64,000 bases of DNA from Pholiota molesta (taxonomy: Eukaryota; Basidiomycota; Agaricomycetes; Agaricales; Strophariaceae), in assembly GCA_014925825.1 (NCBI GenBank), contig JACGCK010000155.1:44071-108070 (forward strand), read 5' to 3'. Under the pieces are notes generated by a model. The model did no database searches and was not told the origin of the DNA. It was given only the letters and a program-made list of their open reading frames with translations. The translations under genes were made by a program, and so were the position numbers. Numbering within the stretch: the first letter of the stretch is position 1; every line of letters starts with the position of its first letter. Positions 1-13,007 of this stretch are shown here, piece after piece.

Positions 1-494
1 ACAACTGCAGACTCAGTGTAGAGATGTGTATGTTTTTCGATTGGGAATGGTAATGTTGGATCGTGGCACAGTTTATGTTGCTGTGCTTCGGCCACGGAAA
101 TTTTCAAATCCCACATATCCCAGCTTACGGCGATTATGTCAATCTTTCCTAAAGGTATAGTTATAGGATTGAACTGGTCCACAAAATCTTACTCACACCG
201 CTTGAATGCAAGGTTTGGTGTGGGCCATTTGTTTATCTTCCCAAACTGAATTACTAGCTCACGACACTTCAATTCAAAGTTGATCATAGCTATCTTGCGA
301 TAAGATATAACGGCAGCTAATGGAATGTTAGATTTATTCAATAGATTGCGATAGCCAGGGAATAAAGCTTGTTTAACATCTAGCATCATTTTCAAGGCAT
401 TCAATACGCAAAAAAAAATCGCGCTTAAGGATGTATACGTGACCGCTCCGCATGGTATTCCCATTTTCTGGTTATCTTTCACATTTATCCGCAC
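1..494 (-). CDS. Partial unknown gene running off the left edge
   Basis: I do not recognise this gene. On the minus strand there is an open stretch from about 494 to 189 that ends at a consensus donor (GTGAGT near 190). A 48-nt intron would follow, with a CTTTAG acceptor near 145. After it a second open stretch (reading KIDIIAVSWDMWDLKIS...) continues without a stop to base 1. The splice signals and the clean frame across them suggest two exons of a gene whose 3' part lies outside the window. The start and any upstream exons are unclear, and the first stretch may hide another intron. No domain is recognised. Confidence 0.3.
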
Positions 495-2778
495 GGTTCT
501 TATGCAATATGTACCAGTCTGAGTCGAATACTGGTTGAATACTAACCCTGAACCGGCGGGCCAGTAAGGTTGCGGTCGCGCATATTCTTAGGCCTGGCAA
601 TGGGTCTCGGCTTTGTCGTGACACTGATTTCCTAAAGATTGTGTAGCGCTCGTGACCGCTCTACTACTACCGAGATAATAACAGACCAGAGATTCTTCAT
701 TCAGGTCAGATACGAGCATAATTTCTGGCTTTATCGAAGTCTAATAGATTACGGAGGTTACACCCAGACATTATACACCCAGACATTGTAGTAGATGGCG
801 ACAAATGTGATACAGGGTATGCAATTGATCTCAAGACGATATCACCTTGAAATCTTCGAGATGTTGGGATACTTATATGTGAGGATTCTTACAAAAAATT
901 AGCATGTGGCACCCTTGACCGAGAACACCCAGTAGCCACGGTAATGAGCTGTATGAGAGGCGGAAATATTTGTCTCCATCTAGAAGGTACTTAATACGAT
1001 CTGTTGGGGACAAGAATATCCTGGTAACATTCATTTAACTGTGCGATAAGTTTCCCCTAGTAATAAATCGTAATCCTGACACTGGTGTACAATATATGCT
1101 TTACCAGATGGGATTCGCCTAGGGCGTAGTTCTAGATGTTCCCTTTGAGTAGAAAACTACTCAGGCGTACTCCAAAAGCTTGCGACCGCCAGGGAGAAAT
1201 AACATTCACCATTCATTCTACTAATCGTTTCTTACATTTTCTGATAGTACTATTAACCCCTTTCGTCTATGTCGTCAGCGGACACTTATCATCGCATTGG
1301 TGATAGGATTCACATTTACGGAAGTTGTACTTGCCAAATAATGGATACGCGGAGAGTTTCAAGAACCACGATATCTGCGGCAAATTGTGCTCACCGGCAG
1401 GTACCGTAGGGAATAGCTGTTAGAAAATCAGGACGAATGGGATAAATTATCTGATCCATCACGAAGATGAAGCAAAGAGGATTCAATGCCTGCCTATGAC
1501 TCCTAAGAAAGGAAATTCATTCAGTGTACCGTCATGCATCGGATTCTCTGTGCTTGGGATATAGCGCGGAATATTTGAGCTGAAATAGACAATTCTTGCG
1601 CATAAAACGGGCACAAACACCCCGTATAAATGGCTGGCGGACCTAGAGAGATATTATACTACAAGAGTGTTAACAATGACACCCTTTTATAAACACCATT
1701 TCATTAGGGATATGATGCAAGTACAAGGGCATATCAAATATTCGTCATTGATATGACTTACCCCTCATTAATTCATCTTTCATATTCTCATATTTTCTAC
1801 TTCTTTCTCTTATCGATGGTGTAGTCATCGTGTACCATCTTAACTTATATCACCCGCGTCTTTCAACCATATGGAATGTTGAAAATTTTAAGCCTTTAAG
1901 AGGAAGTACTGTGCGACACTACACAGGAAAATACCGCCCAGACAGGGTCTATCTTATCATAAAGTTAGAATTAGACTTTTGTCTTCAATCCCTGAACCGA
2001 ACCGGGTTTGCGGTAAGGACTTCGGTGATTAAGGTCCCGACAAATCGGGCGATTGCCATGCGTTGACTTCATGCATTGATAGCTCGGATGATACAACGTG
2101 TAGACAAAGATATGGTTTACTATTTTTTTCTTTCATATAGATTGGTCGTGATTCTATGAAACGCTGACTGTATACGACTTCGATATTCATATACATTGTG
2201 TGCTTAGATGAAGTTCGAACCAACCTTAGCAGATAATTTAAACACTCAAATCCCTACTCATTAGGATCAAAGCCTGGACAGCGAACAAAGTTTTTCAATA
2301 ACGACTGGAGTTATGGAAGCTAGCGTTTCCCCGGGATAGCTATTGTGCAGTTCGCATGCTTCGAGATTATGGATCATGCCCCCCTAAAGCCAGGAATATC
2401 ACCGCGGGATTAGAATGTAACAGAGGCGTATTGATAACGCTACATAAATAGTGCTTCTCTGCGGAGTACTGATTCAGACCTTAAGCTCGCGTTAGAATAA
2501 GGTGTCTCATCCAAATAACGCGTTATAGCGCTTGGGCTTCAAGCATCATCAATGAATGTGCGGGGTACCAATTATCGACGATAATACCCTCTGAGAAACA
2601 TATGATTATTGTTATCGGCTTCCTAAATCATCTAATAATAATAATATCTCCTTGCAAGTGACATAGTACATACGTGGAGATCAGGGCATATGTACATTTT
2701 TCGTGTATTGAAGGTCAATCAGTCACCCTCGAATTACTTTAGGTTTGTCGGGAAAAGAGTAAGGTTTTCGTCCGCTAG
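495..2778. other. Intergenic, AT-rich, no supported gene
   Basis: Only short reading frames on both strands and no family motif that I recognise. A small direct duplication of an 'acacccagacatt' unit lies near 757-790. Nothing else stands out. Small multi-exon genes could be hidden here, because the neighbouring genes have exons as short as a few bases. Confidence 0.5.
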
Positions 2779-4358
2779 TTACCGATATTCCGCTCCGCAG
2801 TCACCTATCGACGTGATAATAGTGCGCCCGTTAGAACGGTCTAAGATGTTTTCAATGTTGGCGTTGTCACTATCAGTCAAGTGAAATCCATAGACGTGTC
2901 GGTTTTCGTCTGGATGCTCCGATATACCAAGTCGGGCTCCTAGAAAGCATGTTTAATCACAGATGCAGAACGTAACGATAGAGATGCGCACCGATGATTA
3001 CTGCGCCGACGAAAGGGTGGTCTAACACCCATCTAGTCGCAATATTGGAGATACTCTTGCCGTGTCGATCGCCGATTTTCCTTAAAACCACAAGGAGGGC
3101 TTGGAAGAGTTCCCAGGATCCCCATGCCTTGACGATCATATCGAGATACTGAACGCAATGTCGGATGTTAAGCGACGACCAGAAGGATGGGAATCACGAT
3201 AATCTCACCTTCCGTTGAGAAGGCGTGAGATTTCCAGAGTATGGATCGGGTTCTGGAGATCCAAGCCACTTGTCAGCCAAGAAGCCCCCGCACTGAGGTA
3301 TGATATCATTGAACGAATGGGTAAGCCGAGAATATATCAACGTTCACGCACCAGGGTTCCGTATGTCAGTAGTTTGAGGCCGTGTCTCTCACAGACATCG
3401 GACATCCCATGGAGAGGTCTGGTATCAATTAATGAGAACTACACGTGGGATAGAAGTAAACAATCGCGCGGGATGGGAGAATAGAACGTAGTAGAATTGC
3501 TACCTGGACTTGATTTGATACGATGGCTCCAGGCCCGAGCTCGGTACATATCTCGTCTGTCCTAATCGCGTCGAAATTGCAAAGCCCAATGGCGGATATT
3601 GCACCATTAATCTTGAGGTCTAAAAGAAAATCGAGGGCGGTAATGTAACCCTTGTCTGAGTAATCCTGCCAATGAAACTAGAATAACCTCAGGACCTGAA
3701 TAGATCGAAAGAGAATCTGAAAAGTTACGAACCTGCAGTAGATCGATGCGGTTGGTTCCCATACGCTCCATGCGCTCGAGAACAGCAGCTTGAACTACTG
3801 CTCTAGAAGGGTTTATGCGTTTAAAAACACACCATTTCGTTGCGCCGAGCACCTGTTCTGGGGCTGGGAGCGCTGCCCGAAATTGTCCCTGAACAACGTA
3901 TCGCATCAATTGGGTGTAATAGCGTTAACAGCGCAGATGAAGCGTACGAAGATGATTTCTGCACTACCATAGTGATCGGCTAATTATGCACAAGTGCGCT
4001 ATGTTGATCAGAGAGCAGAATCATAAGCAGGACCCTCGTGCTTACCCTAGTAATAAGATTAGAACCAAAGAGCATCAGACAACCTCTCAGCGTTGATCAT
4101 TGAATACGCATGCATACCATATCTATAAAACCAAGAAGAACGATAGTGATAATTATATGAGATGAAGAAGAGGACGTGACGAAGACACGTACCAAATGCT
4201 GTATAACCCATCTCGACATGACGTGCCATCCCCTGACGAACCTTTCCAACAGAGGCACTTCCCCAGGCATTGCTAGAGAGTTGCCATAAACCGGTCCATA
4301 TTCGTGGCACAACGAAAGGACCCAAACGGAAGGTTTCGCGATGCGAGAGAGACGACAT
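2779..4358 (-). CDS. Aldo/keto reductase, ten exons including 5-nt and 1-nt microexons
   Basis: NAD(P)H-dependent oxidoreductase with a TIM-barrel fold, predicted 340 aa and probably cytosolic. Exons on the minus strand: 4358-4193, 4122-4118 (5 nt), 4046 (1 nt), 3979-3948, 3888-3733, 3677-3504, 3438-3352, 3292-3209, 3148-2992, 2939-2779. Introns are 52-71 nt with GT..AG ends. The exon sum is 1023 nt with no internal stop. Family marks: GYTAF-DMADHYG (catalytic Asp56 and Tyr61), GATKW (Lys86), FHWQD (His122), IGLCNF and the C-terminal NIATRWVLDHPFVGAVIIGAR block. Spacing of the Asp/Tyr/Lys/His tetrad matches the family. The two microexons restore the DMA of the motif; skipping both keeps the frame but removes Asp56-Met57. 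It shares a 538-bp divergent promoter with the next gene. Substrate unknown. Confidence 0.88.
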
Positions 4359-4896
4359 CGAGAGCTGGCCCCTATTATCACGTCGAAAATACTGCGGCCT
4401 TTATAGGTGTGGCAATGTATAGGCCGGCGAATAGTGCAATACCGACCAGAAAATCGAAACAAACTGAGTGGGTGGGAAGTGGACAGAGTCGAGCCGTCAT
4501 TTGTGAGTGTGACAGTGTAAGCCAACCAGCCAAGCGAATGAAACAGACTTTACGATTATTGATTGCAGGGACCTATCTAGCCGAGGACGAGATTAGACGA
4601 CATTTATTGTCCGCCGCTCGCTCCCCGATTTATCAACCCCGTATGGACTCTGGTCGATCTGGAGTTTAGCGGCTACGAGAAAATATACCGGAACAGTCCC
4701 CGCGGAATCAGAACTGATCTCTTTTCGGGACTCAACAGATCTCTTTACCTTCTACGTCCCTGATACACACGATTTCGATTTCGCTTTCCAGACTATAAAA
4801 CCTTGACCACTATGAAAAGGATTTTCAACCACCTTTCGTTGAAGCCCTGCAAACGCCATCCTCCCTATACCCTCTTCTACGCCGCTCTAGACCACG
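4359..4896. promoter_or_regulatory. Divergent promoter region with TATA box for the + gene
   Basis: The interval separates two divergently transcribed genes. A TATA-like CTATAAAACC lies at 4793-4802, about 100 bp before the + strand ATG. No clear TATA box was seen for the minus-strand reductase. Longer open frames here have no recognisable content and are treated as chance. Confidence 0.4.
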
Positions 4897-5686
4897 ATGC
4901 CTGCTCCAGAAACCGTTTTCCAAAAGCATCTTGATGCACGACCAGCCCTTGGGCATGTGTGAGTTCTGCCGTGTTACCTTGAGATGTACAATGCTCATGT
5001 CGTCTGTAGAAATTTAATGGTGGACACATTCATTGCCAATGCATCCCCAGACGAGTGCGTCGTACCCAAGCATGGATCCATGACCAACACTAACCACTTG
5101 CGCTCCACAGTCTTCGTTCTATTATCCGAAATTTGTTGGCAACAGGCCCACCTGGTATTGCTCCGGCATTCTCAAACGCAGCGCGGTCTCGTCTACGCCA
5201 AACGATATCCAAACCTCTCCCCAGCCCCTATTCATTATTCCGTAGGCAGACTCGCGACGGCTACGCTGTACCTTTACCACACCTCCAAGACGTCTTGACA
5301 CGAGCGCGATCGCTTTACGGGGCAGGCTTGGGATTCTTGAGCTTGCCAGTGCTGGCGTCGATAGTGCGAGCCACTATTGGTCTCCGATGGGAAGACGATG
5401 GTGATATGGCGGATATCCTTGCCGTTATTGATGCTGATATCGGTCAGGCTATACAGGTAAGTTTCCTACCCCCATGTCACATACTACACCCGAGACTTAT
5501 CAGACCCATTCCCAGAGCTCGAAGGAAGAAATCGAAGGAAGTCGCGTCATGGACCTTGCATCAGCACGTGAAGCAAAGAATGAGTTGCGCTCCGCAGTGA
5601 ACGACAGCATGGCCGACGTTGAATCTTGGGGTGGTGAATTTCCATTCGAAAGAGCTTCATCAAGTATCGAATATTGGAAGTTCTGA
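4897..5686 (+). CDS. Conserved hypothetical protein, 207 aa, four exons
   Basis: I do not recognise a named domain, but the protein looks like a basidiomycete conserved hypothetical. Exons: 4897-4958, 5010-5054, 5111-5456, 5516-5686. Introns are 51, 56 and 59 nt with good GT..AG ends, and the phases agree throughout. It opens with MPAPETVFQKHLDARPALGH, runs through a basic stretch (NAARSRLRQT), a helical central part (LTRARSLYGAGLGF, IVRATIGLRW) and an acidic ADILAVIDADIGQAIQ segment, and ends ESWGGEFPFERASSSIEYW-KF. There is no signal peptide and no convincing membrane segment. It is divergent from the aldo/keto reductase, so the two may be co-regulated. For the last intron a closer acceptor at 5503 is also in frame. 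Confidence 0.72.
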
Positions 5687-5849
5687 TTCTGCGATAGCAC
5701 CACATAGATTACTTACATATAGTTATTGTTCCTCCTTAGTTGTCGTCTGCTGTGCTTGCTGTACAAAACCATCTCAAAATGACCTCTGTCCTGCTTTAAT
5801 CTATTTATAGTGTACACAATTTCACGCGCGCAAGGAAAGGCTCCGTGAT

Positions 5850-6571
5850 TTATCTCATCCTAGACACCAAGCACGAAAGTTCAGATTCAATAATCTAGTA
5901 GTGTGAGAATCGAAACAGTGCACGTTGAAGATTGGGAACCAAAATAACTGTAAGTTACTTGCGAATTTCGTATAGTAAAGGTGGGAACGTCGCCAATAAT
6001 ATTCGCAGGGAGAAATTCTTCTAGATCAGAATCCTCGCACAAGCACGGAGTATTTGCACATGATTCAGATGTGCCGGCCTATTCTCGTCACCCACAGTCA
6101 AATGGTGGCCACCTGGTATATTGACCAATGCGTGGATTCTTGTCGATTGGCGAAGTGCGACAAGCACCGTCTGGGATTTCAACACCTGAAACGGACAACA
6201 ATTTGATGTATGGGAAGTAACTAAGCAGGCAGCTATATCTACATAGATGAAGAAGATGTCGTGGCGCGTGGCTCCAACGTGGTTTGGAAGGCCGTCAGAA
6301 GAGCGTTCGCTACGAGTAATATCAGTTTTGGGTAAGACACATACCTGGTTGGTTTGACTCTTTAGGAGCCACTGTTCATGATTCTGGGCTTGTATGGCGC
6401 TAGGATACCCTTTTCGCTGACAGTGACAAGCGACCAAAAGCGTTCGGCACAGCCGGCGCTGAGCCACCCGAAACCAACTCGTGATTCAACCGAGTTTAGC
6501 ATTGCTGCGACTGTCATGGGTGATAGCTTGACAATGTTAGTATGCGAATCGGTGAGTAATCGGTAGTACAT
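5850..6571 (-). CDS. Putative small multi-exon gene, unresolved
   Basis: Unrecognised. A TATATAAT element near 6613-6620 precedes an ATG at 6571. The first open stretch (MYYRLLTDSHTNIVK...) reads to about 6365. Downstream stretches can be joined with GT..AG introns: one ending IFFIY near 6245, one reading VLKSQTVLVALRQSTRIHAL, one reading CLCEDSDLEEFLPANIIGDV. They end at a TAA at 5850. Two frames compete between 6420 and 6240 and I cannot decide between them. Treat this as a transcribed-region candidate, not a settled model. Confidence 0.27.
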
Positions 6572-6607
6572 CTTGAGTACATCTACATAATAATTTTCAC
6601 ATATCAA

Positions 6608-9600
6608 CTCATTATATAGTAGTCACACGCTACATATGTTCACAACTAAGGTTTCGGCCTTTTTTCGAACTCAGACGGCATTTAGTCCAAGGCAGCATCC
6701 ACGGGTGCCGCTTTCCACTTTCCAATTCTGTTGCTTGCAACGTTGATTTCGGTCAGACAGATTTACTTGTCCGCGAAGTGTACATTAACCTGTTTTTTTT
6801 CACATCGCTCTCGATCGATCGGACACGACGGTTATGTTAATAGGATAAAGTAGGTGATATCGCGTAAGCTTTCCACTTCTTGTACAGCTCTTCTCACGGC
6901 ACGACGGGCGCCAGAAAAATATATAATACGTCGAATACAACTTCTGAGTAATTTTCTTTCCTCAAACTCCGAACCCATCCTCTCATAATCCACTACTCGG
7001 GAATTTATGTACGTATGTATGGTAAATAAAAGCCCCTTTAGAAATTAGTCAAGGGATGGTTACTAAGTAACTTGGGAGAATATAAAACAGCGGTGGCATT
7101 GACCGTGGTTTATTTCATGTTCATGTGCCGTCACGAAGTCATGGGAATTACAATCGGATGTATTATGATTATCGAGACCTCCATCTTAGTGTTGTGTGTC
7201 AACTGGAAGCCCTCAGAATGTTTCGCCGTGATATACGAGATATACATATCAGACTCCTAATGGTGCTGTTGTACGTCACGTCGATTTCGAACAGAGAAAT
7301 AATCATTCGTGATATAAAAGGTAAGGTTTCATTGGTTCATCGCCTCCATGTTGTTCACCTGAGCATGAGGCTTGCAAGCTCGAGGAATTTCTCCGATTAT
7401 TCTTCATAATGAAATCAGCTTCGATGACCATAATCGTAACCACGCACGAAATACCACCGCACATAAGTAAGCATAAACGCCGTTGACTCTAAACTCCGTC
7501 GGCATTCTATAAATTTCCCGACTTACGTGCTCGATTAAGTCAACGAGAGCAGTGAAAGGACGATATCTTCAACCTCATCGGCGGGTGAAGCAACTGATTC
7601 TGATGAGTATGGAGTAATCAAAATATAAATGTTAGATAATCTTACCAGAGAACTTGTATTTATTATCTTTAGGGCGTATAACACAAGTTATTCAATCATA
7701 AATAGGCAAGGATCCTGCGCACAAGCCTGGTGGGCGCTCCGATGTGTGTCGCCGCAGCAAGTCAGTCGAGCATATCTTTTATGTCACGAAAAGGGCTGCA
7801 CGTAAATCTGACCGAGCCCATGACACACGCGCTGTATTTTACACAGGATCATGTATAAACGCATACTTGACTGCAAGTGACGCCTTCGAAGTTTCTAATG
7901 GTCAGTACTTATAATCGTAGTAACTTTGAGGCTCATAGGTTTCCAGTTTAGCGATTCAAACAATATATATATTATTTTACTACTTGGCCGAACCTCTATA
8001 GCTAAAAAAATATTGATACGGCTTTCGCCGTGATGTCCAGAGTCCACTATCTACCGCTCGAAGCTTAGCCTTTCATTGGTAAGAAGTTTCATGGATTTAG
8101 CTAAAAATGTACAATTCCCTCAGAACCTAAACCTTACTTCTAGTTACTGCAATTCGAGTTTGATTGTTAATAACTCTTGTTAAAGAACGGTAGATAACGA
8201 GAGAACCACTCTTCTGGAATCATGGTTGGCAGTTATTGTTCTTGCCCGTTGATGTCACGGTGGTGCAACAGAATTTGAGAAAATTGATTTATCACTGACC
8301 ATGGATCCTGTATACAAGGCAATATGCATAAATTACGCGTGGTATATGGTTGGTTTATCATGCAAAGAGGGCTAGTTACGCATTCGCCCATCCTTTGACT
8401 TGCTCTTACAACGTACCATATTGAGTTTTGACGCCACTTGGATGGTCGGGATTAGTATTATGTACCAAGTAATGCCTCCGCTCACCATGGTTGTTTCGTT
8501 TCTGGCTGCTTGACGTACGGAGAATTGTATCACTATAACACTCAAATGCAAATGCTTGAGAATGATTGTATAACGAGTCATAATATTAATAGGAGCGTAA
8601 CCTTGCAATTCGACGCTTGGCTCCGGATTTCAACGCAACCAATGAACTTGTTCATTTCCAAGACGCCTTAACCGCATAGCACCCCAAACCCCTCTCTATC
8701 CTCTGATCGTGTTCCTCGAATCCTTCCGGGTGAAAAAAATACATAGATATCGTAGATAGCCTTCGAAGAACTTGCAACTGCATACATCATTCTATGAACT
8801 TCTATCCCTGGAATGACGGACGCCAGACAGAGGACGGTATTGCAATGAGGTCTGTGGGAGATTGAACATCGACCCTGGCGTCTCTCCATTCTGTTATGAA
8901 TCACTTCCAAACAGAACTACCGTGACTGCATCTCGAAGGCTCCCAAATATGACAGGCAGCCCAAACCATCCAAGAAAGCGCCGGTAATCATTTCTAATTA
9001 GCGCCTGCGGGGCACGGACCGGAACCAACGCAGAAAATGTACAGGTTCATAATAATGATGTTACTTAACTACTTGCCGACACCGTGCTTTGCCTATTTCT
9101 TCTTCTGATTCACGAAGTAGAAAAAAGGTTCATATTTCCGAATTTAATGGGCGCGTGAACATGAACATAAGATACGAAAAACCTACTTACAATTCCGTTA
9201 TGAATCTAAATTGAGATACAATCAGCACACCATCCACGAAATGTCAGAGCCGACGACGAGTCACTTCCAAGTTACCATGAACAACCACGCAAATAACCCT
9301 TCTGTGTAACAAAGAATGCAACGCAACTCGTTGGCGAATCTACAATGAGCTGTCTCCATTGCATTTCTCATCAGACCTCGGCAACTCAATGTTAAATCCG
9401 GACGACGCTAGATCCCATGGAACATGTGATGGTTATGGAAAGTGAGACCCAGAGCGTCTGTATTTGTCGATGTAGATCATGGACTATCTAAATTCTGCTA
9501 ACGTGCTTGTTTTGCGTTCGAGAAGACATCTATGGGCATTCGGTAGCGAGAGGATGATAGATTAGCTGGTACTGGTGAATATTCAAGTTTCTCTGAGCAC

Positions 9601-11400
9601 AGGGTACGGAAGCGCATTGCACTCGCGCGCCAGGATAGGATACAGACAGCGGAAGGTAAGGTAGAACTCGAAGTGTCATAAGCTGATGAATGCTAATGAA
9701 CAAAAGCGGCTGTAAATGACATACATTTCACTGACATACAATTCATTTCACTGGCCCATGTATGCGACTGCGAGTACGATTTCCTTCGCGTTCCCTAGCG
9801 ATCCATATGAAATTATACTGGCAACGACAGTGTCCGAAAAGAGCTTGCTGGTTCAGATGTATACTCCATCTGAGAAGGATCGCGAATCCCAGATACAGGT
9901 ACGACCGGCAGATAGTTGAGCACCTCTGTGTGAATCGCAGGGCGTATACTACTTACCCTTTAGATGGGAGGAATGCTGTCCCAGAAAACGTTGGACTAAG
10001 TATAACAGGCGATCTTTTAAAAGCTACATACCAAGGCTCCATCGGGGCTCTGCAGAAGAGGCGACGTCGACGTTTGACAACGGCGGTACTATATATGTGG
10101 GCAATTATCTTTAGCGCCTGCCATGTATACGCGTCGTATACTGGCCATTTCGCGTATCGTGTGAGCGTAGTAGATCGATCTGGAGTTGGGGTGACTATCA
10201 GTGCTTTGTGGTACGTTGGTGTCGGGACGTATTAACAATACATACTCGTGCCCGCGTTTAGTATCCGTGTTCAAGCACTCAGCGACGCGTCGCGAGATTC
10301 ATGTGCACGCCTTCTAAGATGAATCGACGACCATACTACCGAATATCAGACCGATATCTTATTTCTACGAGCAATGTCGAGGGAAAGTTCGAAGTGGATG
10401 GTAGGCAAGACTCACGTGGGGCGGCGTGTCCAGAGTTCTCCTCATCCAGCCGTACTCCGAGCAGCCGAAAAAATATATGAGAAGGACATCGGTGAATATA
10501 GTGCAGCAGAGCACGGTACGCATAACGTGTTTAACCAGACTGTGGGCGGTTATAGGCGGTTGTGCGTCAACTTGTAGTTGCAATATATTGATTCCATCCA
10601 CAATCCGCAGCACGGCAATCTGTCTGGGCATTATTTACCGTCTCAACGTGGCGTGAACGTGGATGTGGATACTTTATTACACTTACTTACGATCCGCCAC
10701 GCGAGGTGAATACCCTACGCGATTACTTTCACGGGGATAGTTCGCGTTGTCGGCCTGTATCAGGGTTTTGACTTTCTGACAGACAACCATGGATGCTGCC
10801 TTGAGCGGATAGTTGGGTGCCACTGTCATGGGAAGAAATCGACGAACTGGAGCCCGAAGGCGGCCGTTCCTTGCGTTTGGACCCGTCACCGCGCGTGCGT
10901 CTCTCACATTAAGTATCCACGAGCCGCCAGATGGAATAATAGAAGCCGGTGTATATTTCTGCTTCCTTTACTCCAGGCTTGAGAAGTAAACGACGAACAC
11001 GCAGGATCTCCCCCGTCCTGCGAATAAAAACCGCAAAAGTAAACACTGTCATGCGCTGCTTAGATAGGTAATAGGTCTTCGGTACTGTGAGATATAGGAA
11101 CACCTAAACCGTAAACGCATCTGGAGGGCCACAAGATCGCGCCCTATCCTCGGAAATTCTCCTGACAAGCGGCGTATACAAGATACGACGCCTGTGAACC
11201 GAAAAAATGCCATATTTTGGGGGCGCCGCACGGATATAGGAACGCCGTCTGATTCATTTGGGACCACACCGTACGTAGGGAGGAATCTTCCAAAGGACGC
11301 AAGAGCGTCGCTAGAGGTCGCTAGGAAGAACATTAGAAGAACATGGGCTAAATACCGGTAACTATTCTGATCTCGTCCCGACTCCCCCATGGCGCGGCTA
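6608..11400. other. Long AT-rich stretch without a supported gene
   Basis: Scattered open frames of 60-150 codons occur on both strands. Examples are the + strand near 9716-10235, and minus-strand stretches near 8372-8910 and 10683-11390. In each, more than one frame looks plausible and no family is recognised. Base composition is clearly lower in GC than after 11.4 kb. It may hold decayed genes or short-exon genes that cannot be resolved by eye. Confidence 0.45.
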
Positions 11401-13007
11401 CATTGTCCGCCGCCCCATCTGGCGCGCTCCGAGTGCGCATGGGTCGCGTCGCGGAGTCTAGGCTGGGTCGTCGCCGGCGGCGGCCGCGCGGCACAGAATC
11501 CAGATCACGTGTGGGCAGGAAAGTCCCAGCCAATAGGGAAATAGGCTCGTTCCCACGGGCTGATGCTCGCGGAAAAGCCTCATGGGAGGGACGCCGTCTC
11601 TTCCCCGACCCCCATCATCCCATCCCCCGCCTCCTCCCCTTCCTCCCCTCGCCCGCCCTCCGTCCAGGGCCCACGTTTGTGATTGCGCTCCCGGATTCCT
11701 CTGTGAGGTCTTTGTGATGGGCACAGGCTCCGGCGGAGCCGTGTGTCCTGCGAGGGGCATTTTTACCAGCGCAGATATGCGGAAGACACGCGAGGTGTTT
11801 TTGCGGACTCGCACTCGAACCTCGTTGGGCGCTTTTTCCAATCTTCTCTCTGGCCTCTGGTTCTCAAGATCTCTATTTCTCTTCCTCAGTCTCGGACCAA
11901 GACAACACTGCATCTGGTAGCCATCGACAGCCTTGAATGGTTTCTTGGGTGGAGGGGTAAGCGAGAGCGCAGTCCTCACGAAGCCCAACCCTCCTCCCCC
12001 ATCTCCCCCGGCGGCCGAATATCCTCCCGAACCCGTTCCAACTAACCAGTCTACCTCTACTCTCAGGATGGCCTACACCTTCGCCCGCACCCCCCCTCAA
12101 AATGCCTCGTTCACCGCCAGGTACGCGCCTGATCCATATTTTTTTGTTTTCACTCGTCATCACTTCCGTCTTCCGTGCATTTTGGTTCTTCTCATCGGTT
12201 GTTCCGCTGCCAAGTTCTCCCCATCCCGTCACCCTTCGCGGCCACAAGGCCAAGTGGGCGTCCCCACGCCCCCTCGCTCTGATTCTCTGACCCCACCCAC
12301 GTTGGTGGTGACACCGTGCGCCGCCGTCGCACCGGCAGCGTCTTTACGGGGGGCCACCACCTACCTCGTGCTCATCCATCTGTCTGTGTGGTCTAGACGC
12401 TTCGCGGTGATAGCCAGTGTGGCTCGGGGAATGGCTCGGGACCCCGGGTGAGTTCTGCGGTCGTTCGGGGTTCTAGCCTGTAGGTGTTAGGGAAACGAGG
12501 GTGTTTCTGAGTCTAGGTGTTTCTCCTTTTGCGCGCGGCGGCCGCGCCAGCGCCATGTGCATGCAGAGGGAGAAGGGATAAGGATGACGCGGTCCGTTGC
12601 CTGCCGTGTCTTCGCACCTGCTTTCTTGTGGCCCGTTTTCGTTTGGTTTGGGGCGGGTGGGGATTTTCTGAATTTTTTGCGGATGAAGTTTGGGTGGTGC
12701 ACGTATCTTCGGTTTTCTTTGGGGTTTGTCTGAGCTGCTGCGTATTGTGGGCTGGTGAATTCTGGTCGGGGAAATCAGGATTATGCGTTATCTTCGGTCA
12801 CAATCTCCGGATGGAGGCGGGCCGTCAATTTATCTGTTTGCGCGTGTTTGTGATCCGAAGTTGTCAGTGCGAGCGGCTTGATTCTTCTTTACTTCACCAT
12901 TCCCTCTGTTCAATCTTACGACCCTTGGGCTCAGACTAGCAGGCTTCAGTAACTGAAGCTGGATAACCCTCCTTTCCCTTTCTCTTCACCTTTTACCTGC
13001 ATCGAAC
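11401..13007. other. GC-rich region upstream of the copper transporter, one possible short exon
   Basis: Composition changes sharply to GC-rich here, with C-rich tracts near 11600-11660. A possible first exon starts with ATG at about 12068 (MAYTFARTPPQNASFTAR) and ends at a GTACGC donor near 12121, but no convincing following exon was found. Long frames on both strands are proline/arginine-rich products of base composition. The part just before 13008 is pyrimidine-rich, as expected for a promoter and 5' leader. Confidence 0.35.

Noticed and set aside
4045..4117. A twin intron (stwintron) in the aldo/keto reductase
   Set aside because: Each of the two introns has its own complete GT and AG, with one exon base between. 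A nested intron that splits a splice site is not needed.
6021..6467. Alpha/beta-hydrolase tail suggested by IPGGHHL
   Set aside because: Only a short chance match; the surrounding frame has no nucleophile elbow and competes with another frame.
11458..11988. Minus-strand and plus-strand frames of 100-180 codons in the C-rich region
   Set aside because: Pro/Arg/Gly-rich in all frames, as expected from composition alone.
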